A stretch of 64,000 nt of DNA from Trichobilharzia szidati (taxonomy: Eukaryota > Platyhelminthes > Trematoda > Strigeidida > Schistosomatidae), in contig OX235271.1 in assembly GCA_944472155.2 (NCBI GenBank), positions 79,158,256 through 79,222,255 on the forward strand, written 5' to 3'. Positions 39,401-48,400 of the stretch are shown one piece after another (the first letter of the stretch is position 1; the number at the start of each line of letters is the position of its first letter). The notes under the pieces were generated by a model that saw only the letters and a list, made by a program, of their open reading frames with translations, made no database searches and was not told the DNA's origin. The translations under genes were made by a program, and so were the position numbers.

Positions 39401-42400
39401 TCCGTAGCAGTGTTTATTTTTACAGGATGGGGTTGCCCAACCTTTCCTCTTCACCAGCTTTTATTCTGGCTTAGCAGGTAAAGGAGTGCGCCGGCCGGGG
39501 ATCGAACCCCGGACCATGTGCATGGTCGGCGAGCCTCCTAACTGCTATGCCACCGACGCACTATGAATAAACCCACAATACCAATATATAGAGAGTCAGA
39601 CTTCAATATGCTCATCTCTAGTTGGGGCTACAATGTCTCTTCACTTCTGTTCACTACAGAACTAGACAAGAGTCGATATTTATTAGTGAATTTATTTTCT
39701 AAAATTTTTCCAGATATTCCTATTTCTTAATCACAGCTGTGAACAGATTTTTTTTTACTTTTATTATCTTCGTCTTATTCATTCTAATTAACAATATTCT
39801 ACATGAAGTAATATCTACAAAATGAACTCAGATATGGGCTTTCTGCGTAGAACTTCAAATATAGTCGAATTAAATTCACTGAAACTACTTTTTTTACACT
39901 CACTCTCGCTATGAATCCAGTCTATACAGATAAAAGAAAAAGAGAATATGGGACTTTATGTATGTTTATAGTGCTTCATAAAACAAGGATATCTGAACCA
40001 CAAAATAAAATGACTCAAAATCATTCTCAGTGGTAAGTACAGATGTTTTCACTCCTTCTTCAATATGCATAATCCTATGATCATCCTCATTAGTTTCCAT
40101 TTCAATAATTATTTTCTCTTTCTCTCTCTCTCATTTACATTATCATCCGTTGTACTTCCATTGCATTTATTTTCTGTACTTTTATAAGTGCTTTAACAAA
40201 GTGTGACAGCTATGGATTGCTGAACTCTCGTGCAAAGCTCTATGTAGATAAGTCAATCGATGGATTTCAGTACGTGGTTATAGAGGCATTATATCCACAG
40301 TAGGCGTCAAAAAAAGCTTTTTTAATATATCAAGAAATAGTGAATATAACGTATCCTATACATGAAACGGTAAAAGAAACATGAATTACACCAAAACTAA
40401 TGAATAAATAGCACTACAATAGAAGAAATACACCTGTCCAAATGTTTTGCATTTCAGCAAAAAGCTACGGTTTCCTCAAACACGTGCTTGCTATTTTCAC
40501 CTTTTGAGGAGACGATAAGGTATCACAGTTTACTACTAACAGGTACAGAAACTTTATACAGGAAAATACAATCATTATGTTAATTTAGTTGTCAGATATA
40601 TCATACAACGAAACAGTAACACTAACTAAATTATACTTCGAACCCTATCTATTGTGAAGAAACTCTACAGTCTTTAGGTGTCTGTTACACCCCTAAACGT
40701 TTCCTTCACATGAAGTGCAGAATATTTTAAATATCTTTTTTCCAAGTGTCGAATTGTCTCCCCTTCAGCTACTAATTTTAAGTGCTTTCATTTTGATTTG
40801 TCTTATTGTGTCTGTGTATGTGCAGATACGACTACGTCTTTTGCTGGACTCTGTACCCTACCCTACTAATGATAACTTTTAATTAGCTCAGATTTTATAT
40901 ACACACGTCCTTTATATCACAAAATAGTGAGAGACTTGAACTGTAAAAAACCAACCTTCTAAAACAGCATTTAACAGTGAACAACAAAGTGCGTTCAAAA
41001 TGTTATTCAATCTGTATTTTATCATTATGTAAAGTACTCAACAAACCATCACAAAAGTATGCCATCACATCCAATTCCTACTACCTATATAGTACCTAAT
41101 ATGTCGGTGGTTCAGCGGTAGAATGCTCGCCAACCACACACACACATGGTTCGAGTTCGATTCTTGACTAACTGTAAGAGCGGAGGTTGGGTTTCGGGCT
41201 AGCTAAATGGACTTCAAAGCCCAAGTCTGGAGTCCTAGCTTCCCATTCAACACGCCAAGGAATGAAACCAAAGAATAGTACTTCCTGTATGAAACACCAC
41301 ACCAACGTCTAACCGGAGTCAAGAAGTTTAACAACTGTAGAAGTTCACCAAAATTCTGTTTGTTATTTCAGTTATTCAGAAACAATGAAATAGTGTTTGG
41401 ACTTTTTTAGCATACATCACTAACATTATTGTCGTGTTTTTATATCAAGCAGTTTTGTAGTCCTAGAGTACCTGCCTCACTTTACTAATTCTTCGGTAAC
41501 ACAAAGCAAAATTTTAAATAACAGATACTTACATTTTACCTGTGTCTGCTTTTCGACATCCATAAACTTCACCAAAACCACCACGTCCAATGATACGATG
41601 TACACTGAAATCATTAGTAGTCAGCTAATACAATTTAATAATAAAGTAAGATTATTTAGTTTTGAATAGGAACATACATTAATGTTTAATTCCAAATTCT
41701 TCCATTGACAAAATCGTGTGAATTTTTGACTATAAGATAGAGAAGGGTAAAAAGAAATATCTTTAAAAAAATTTGTGAACTTGCCTTCGAAGAAAGTTTT
41801 CAAATACATCACCACGAAGAGATTGAAGAATTTCATCTATATATAACTAAAAGGAATAAATATGAATAATCTGGGGGAAAAAAAGTAAACTCTTACAGAA
41901 AAAGTATCTGGTGGTAGCTTTTTAGTTTTCTGAGATAAAGTAAGCAATTCATGAACATGATCCACAGTGGATTTAGAGAATTTCTGTCAAAAGTGGGATA
42001 AAATATTAATTAGCTAAACCAATTATGCGTACATGATTATGCGACAACAATTCTTTCATAATATGCTGATCATATATTTCTCGACCAAGTTTTATGCGTT
42101 CTTCATCTGTCTCCAACTTTTCAAACTTTTTTATCTATAATTTATGAAAGTAAGCCATATAAAAAACAACAGCCTTGTTACTTACATTTTCGTAAAACGT
42201 CAACTGAGGCACAGGTTCTTCACTTACATTGAGCGCAAAATCTCTGAATAATAAGTAACCTTATGGAAAAATATTAGCTTTAAAACAATTCATAGATAAG
42301 AGACATACCTAATTTCTCATTGAAAATTTTATCAAAAGTGATTTGATTATTCTTCTCCAGGTATTTGGTCATGATGCCACGGATACTGTAAATATTTTTA

Positions 42401-45400
42401 GAAAAAAAGTAATTTGTTGAGAGATACAACGGTGCAAAGTCAGATATCGAAATGCTTCCTCTCATAAGTTTACTATTACTTTGAAGAAGTGATATCAGAT
42501 TAAATGACTTCACAAACTACGATCTCTACCAAACGTTTTGGCGTTAACCTCAGTATCAAGAAACGCCCTAGACAGCAATTAAGGTTGCGCTGATACCGCT
42601 GTTTAGTTGAATACGATAGTCGAAAATTGGTTTAATATAATTAGACTAAACGTTTGCATACTTTTGATTTACAAGTAGTTATATGCGAAGAAATCATATT
42701 AACATCTATTTTACCTTTCCAATTCTAGTCGTGTAAACAGACATTGAAAAACCGAAATATATTATGGACAAGATAGTCGCACAATTGGTTAGTTAGTCAG
42801 AACTCAGCCCGGTATCGGACTAGGAACCACACTTATTATGTGAAGTAGGTGGAGCAACATTCGAACCCAAGATCCATTAGTTGGAAATGGGGTGTTTAAG
42901 CCAATGAGCCAAATCTCCGCACACATTTTTCTTTACAGTTTTTCAGCTAAGCTCTACGTATATTAGTTAAGAAGTGACTAACTGAATAAAGTTCTAAACA
43001 CAATAAACAACCAAGGATACACTCGTTTAACAAGGTCAACTTTTAGTTAGTTCGTAACATCTTTAATTTTCGGACGAATACGATGTACATTCAACCAATA
43101 TACAACACATGACGTAAGACTGTGCGCGTAGATCATTTTCGAGAACAAGACACCACCAGCTTAGAAACAAACTGAACAGACTGAATAATATAAATATAAC
43201 GATCAGATTCACTATTAAACACAGATATCAACATCAGATTATGAACACACTGACGGGTATTCTCTCAGAATGTTACGCGGTATTGGAGAAAGGACCGAAA
43301 ACACAACTTGACAACTCATAAAACCAATTCAGATCACATCTCAGATATGTCTGAAGGTTAAATTTTCTTCGCATACAGAGATATTTAGACTTTCTATAAG
43401 AACTAACCAACTGGTCTGGCTATGACGGGCTAAACCATGCACTTACATCTCAAGAAATCTATCCACACTAATTTATTTCTTTAATTTTGAACTAATAACG
43501 ACATATTTCTTCATGAACTTCGTTTGTGATTCTAATAAACTTTCTAAAAGAAACAGGTTTCAGGAAACATAACTAGAAAGTTTAGTTGGAAACTTCTAAG
43601 GATAATTAGCCAATAACCTACCAAGATAAGTGATATAATGGAACACATATCTATAGTTCATACAAGATATCACAATTGAATGTCTTCAGTCACTGATACT
43701 ACTCAAAAGGAAAGCAAAATCCTCCCAGTTTACGAACAAACACTAAACTCTTTGTCTGTCTGCTTATCGATTACGGATGCTGCTGATGAACCAAGACATA
43801 TGTTTAACTCATTTTCACATGCTTTTGGTGTTAGATATGACAACATGACGAGCTTACCAGTGGGAACATAATTTTCTGCTCAGAAAAATAATACTTATAA
43901 AGTGTCCAAAAAACTTCGTATTCACTCTTACACCTGTTCTAGACAAGTGTTTAAATACCTAAGATCTTTTCACTTAAAATTATACTGTCAATTAAATGCT
44001 TACTAAAAGTTCTATGACGTCGGCGAAACACATGGTGTATGTTAAATATTTTTGTGCATCTTTTAAATCATTGGAGATAACGAATGCTTATTTTGAAAAT
44101 GTTACAGAACATTCCAAATTATATCTGCATACCTGAAGATGACCCGCACCTATTTTGTGACGGTTGATGATACAACATGATTATTCACACCTCGATAGGA
44201 AAAACAAAGTACTAACCATTGCTGCACTCACTGAGTCAAGATTTTCATGATTAATCTCGGTAATAAAATTGTTTTTAATCGATTTCTTGTCCGCTGAACA
44301 AATTGTCAGCAGAAATCTGAAGTAATAAAGTATCTGAAGCGGAAAACTCGTAAGACACATCACAGGAATGAACTCCCAAGGATTTCTAAAACAGGCATTC
44401 ACAATATAACACAAGATGACAGTATATTGGTCAGTGTTTAAAGATTCTTACTGAAGTTGACAATACAGAAAGCAACCTTATCAAACCATTCAGAATAAAA
44501 ATAGAAATGACAACTTTTGGTATTTTTTAAAAGGTGTGTATGCATCTGAAATAGATTTTGAGGGATGCAATCTACAGTCTCTAACAATAGATCTGAGTTG
44601 TTCTGGACAGAACGCTTGCAATTCACTCAAATGGAGTTATTGAATTTTGGGATTGATGCTGTGAATTAGTTTAGCACTTCACTTTTCTAGATAGAAAACC
44701 TCACTGCGACAAAACATGGATTGAAAAACAGCGTGTCCACGCTACCTCAGTGGATGATTTCTAATCTTATCAGCTGGCTCATAAATTCCACCTTATACCC
44801 TCTACCTGACATCTAAATTTCTCGCCTACCGGTTGTGCTATACAATGATGTTATGAGAGTAATGAATGTCAGGTACATAAAACATCCGCAAGTCCCATCG
44901 TTTCAATGGGACTACTATAGTACAGCCTGTAGTAAGTACGAAAGTTTAGATATAGTAAGCAAAAATTCTTAGGAAGTAAACGAACTTTCCGTACACTCGT
45001 CCACTGATGGTGTAAAAGTATAGTTTTATTTACGTATGTATAAGAAGAGGAATAACCCAAGTATGTCAAACAATTGAACACACGATCGAGATTAAATAAA
45101 TAGAAACATAAAACTGAATGGAAGAAATATACTTTCATCATAACCTTACTACGCAAGCTAAGACAAAACAGCCATTCAAACGCATAAAGAGATATCATAA
45201 TACACCCCGCGTCAAAAAGTATTGACCTAATTTACACTCAGCACTTATTATTACTCAATTTAACATGACATCAGTACGCATACCACAATCCACATACCAT
45301 AAAAGATTCAGGCTCACAAACTGGTCAAATGATTGAGCATTTCAGACTAAAATAGCAACTCACTTTTACAATACTTGGTCAGTCAATATTAACACAGAAC

Positions 45401-48400
45401 CTGGTACATATACATAGTGACCCAAGTTGAAACACCTATTACCCACATATCGAATACATGTCAGTAAAAACCATATAGTGAAAGTCAAAGATTGTACACT
45501 AGCGTGAAACCATAGAACAGACAATGAGGCAAATGAAGAAACACTACAAAGAGAGCGAAACATGTTCCCTTGCGATCGATTCGAAACTGTATGATCGAGG
45601 TTCCCTGACCGATGATTTCCGTGGTCATAATCACAGCTAGGCAACCTATAAATTCCACATACAGCTCAAACCAAAGGTCATGGATTGGTAGTATGACTTG
45701 ATATGCAGGTCTTTTATTTTCCCCTAACCTAATTTTACTTCTGCTAACATAGTACGTTGAGGTAGACTAAGAAGAAATGTGTAAAACACCAGATATTGGA
45801 AATTCATAACTGCCAAGAACCCACACACAAATTGTACATCGCTTATTCATTCGTTTTATCACACGTGAGAAATTATATGACAGTTACATCTAAATAATTG
45901 AATGTTCACCACCACTAATGACCGCGTTTCACACTTAAAAAGCAGAACAGTGCATTGATGGGCAGTAGGGTAGATCATTAGCGAAGAATTTAGCGTCACG
46001 CTTGCGCCACAAGCAGCCTAACCGACCGTGGCACATCAAAATACAACGGTTGATATGACTTTCCAAGTGATCGAAACAACTAACGCAGTCACTTCACTCC
46101 CTATAGCCCTTCGGTTGACATGTTCAGAACAGTCCTGAAACAATAATTTACATATGATAGGTGAAAAATGAAAACTAAATATTCTAAGGTTACTGTCCTG
46201 AAGACCATATCTTGTTAGAACTATGCTCAATATGACTGTCTCATTTTCAAACTAAAGTAAAGAAGTACGTCTCTATGAAAGATGTGACGAAAGACATCCG
46301 CAGACATTTAAGGTGTGCAGAAGCGCATGAGCCTTACAGATGAAAGACATATTAAAATGTCCTATTTGTGCTGATTTAATTTTGATGTAACATCTGGGAA
46401 TGTAGAAACCTGAACCGATGTAAGATGCAAGGCTTTTTATGATGTAATACATAATATCCATAACTGATACATCCAATGACTCCTGGCACTTTATTCGTGG
46501 TCAACAATGATTAAAAATGTATAACTATAAAAACAAAAACACTGGAGACCATTACTATAGTTCATTTACCGCGCATTAACTCCAAAGTAACCCCAAGGAT
46601 TTCATTAAGGTTGGTTTTGTCTACCAACCTTGTGAATTTGTCTTTGAGAGTGAGAGCAGCTTTTGCTTCGATGCTACTCATGAAGTGGACTGATTTCTTC
46701 GGGATGTGCCTGGATAAGAAAGAGCATTAGTGTTGCATGAAGGCAGAGCCCGGAGGATAACTGCTTAAGATCAGTCACACACGGCCTGTGAGAAATAGTT
46801 TTTGGAGTTGTCTGTATGGAAATCTCACCGCCGACTAGAGACTGTCGTTAGGCAAGGTAGGATGTACACTTTTCAGGACCGAAATTTCTCAAACCCTCAG
46901 CCCCAGGGCGGAGAGGCGTCATGACTGGCTTGTTCGTCACCTGGGTGAAACACCTTACTACTGTAGATAGGGTATGGATAACAGGTATTTTATCTTTGGT
47001 CACTATGCATTTGTGCTGGGTCCTACGTAAATAATGTCGATATGAATGTCCGAACTTGGACATCTAAGAAATCCTGTTCTTTGCAAGGAGTAGAAATTAA
47101 ATTTGTACACAGGTTTCCGGAAGAAAAACAAGGATTAATGTGACAGAATATGTTGCTAATTCCATAAATATGGTTGGAAATAGAGGCACATTAAACTGAA
47201 ACTATTGAGGTTGTAACCCCTTTTAAGATTTTTGAGTAAAACAGTTAGAAATAGTCTCACAGGGTATCAAAAATGAACTTGATTGCTTTTTTCTAGAAAT
47301 AAGTCCCGTTATGCGGAAATAACTTCAAAACATAGCTGAACTGGCGCTCATGAAGAATAAAGGAACTATGGGTATAAATCCCGAGGAAATTTTCACCTTA
47401 AAAGCATATCAAGGAAGAATTTCAATATAATATTTCTCAGTGGCTGGGATGTTTTATTGATCTAATTTATCAAACGTGAAAAAGTAAGAGTAATCGTGAC
47501 CCCCATAAATCAACCCAGTGGTAACAAAACACCGAACCTACGATAAAACAGTGAAATAAATGCTGATAACAAGCAAAAGAAACTGCTTATATTATAGAAT
47601 GTAAAAGCCTGCAGAGAAATGGGCCGGTATAAGTTACCAACACAACCACGAAGTAATTAGCTACGGACTCACCAGAAAATATAATAATACAACATATATC
47701 GAGATTCACTAGCATACGGTTTGAATTAGCATGATCATTTAGTCAAGAAATTTAACATACAATTTAATAAAAATGATAATGCATTGAAGGTAAAATAAAC
47801 AAACAAGGAGTAGAAGCTTACATTGAATATACAGCTACTTTAGTGAGTCACGGACGCTTGCTTTTCAATCTGAACAACTAAAATATATGACTGAACTTAA
47901 ACCACATGTTGCTACGTTATTTGGATACAGAATAAATGTACCCAAATACTAGTTCACCCAAAAAATTAGTAACATGACATCCATTTTCAGTCAAATATAT
48001 TACCCAGTGGAAGTGACAAGCTTTGCAACAAGATAAATGCAAAGTGTCCCAAGGAAATGCAAAAATGAAGTGTTGGAACCTACATAGGAAATTATGCCTA
48101 TACATATGAAGTACTAGTAGGCTGATGTGTAAAACGTTTCAAAACTACGAGGTGAAGAACGTATGACTAAAATCACGACAGCAACTTCGAAGGCGAAATG
48201 AGATGAAAGAAAAAACTAAAACTCAAGAACATTTTCATAAGAAAAGGAAAAGCAAGTACTGCCTAATTAAGAATAAATCATAAAAACATTCTAAGCATTT
48301 CACATGGAGACAAGGACATGCTATGTAGCCAAAAATCACAAATTATTTGAGGAATTACCTTGGGTCAGGTAGTGCTATTCTTTTACTGGCACGGGCAGCA

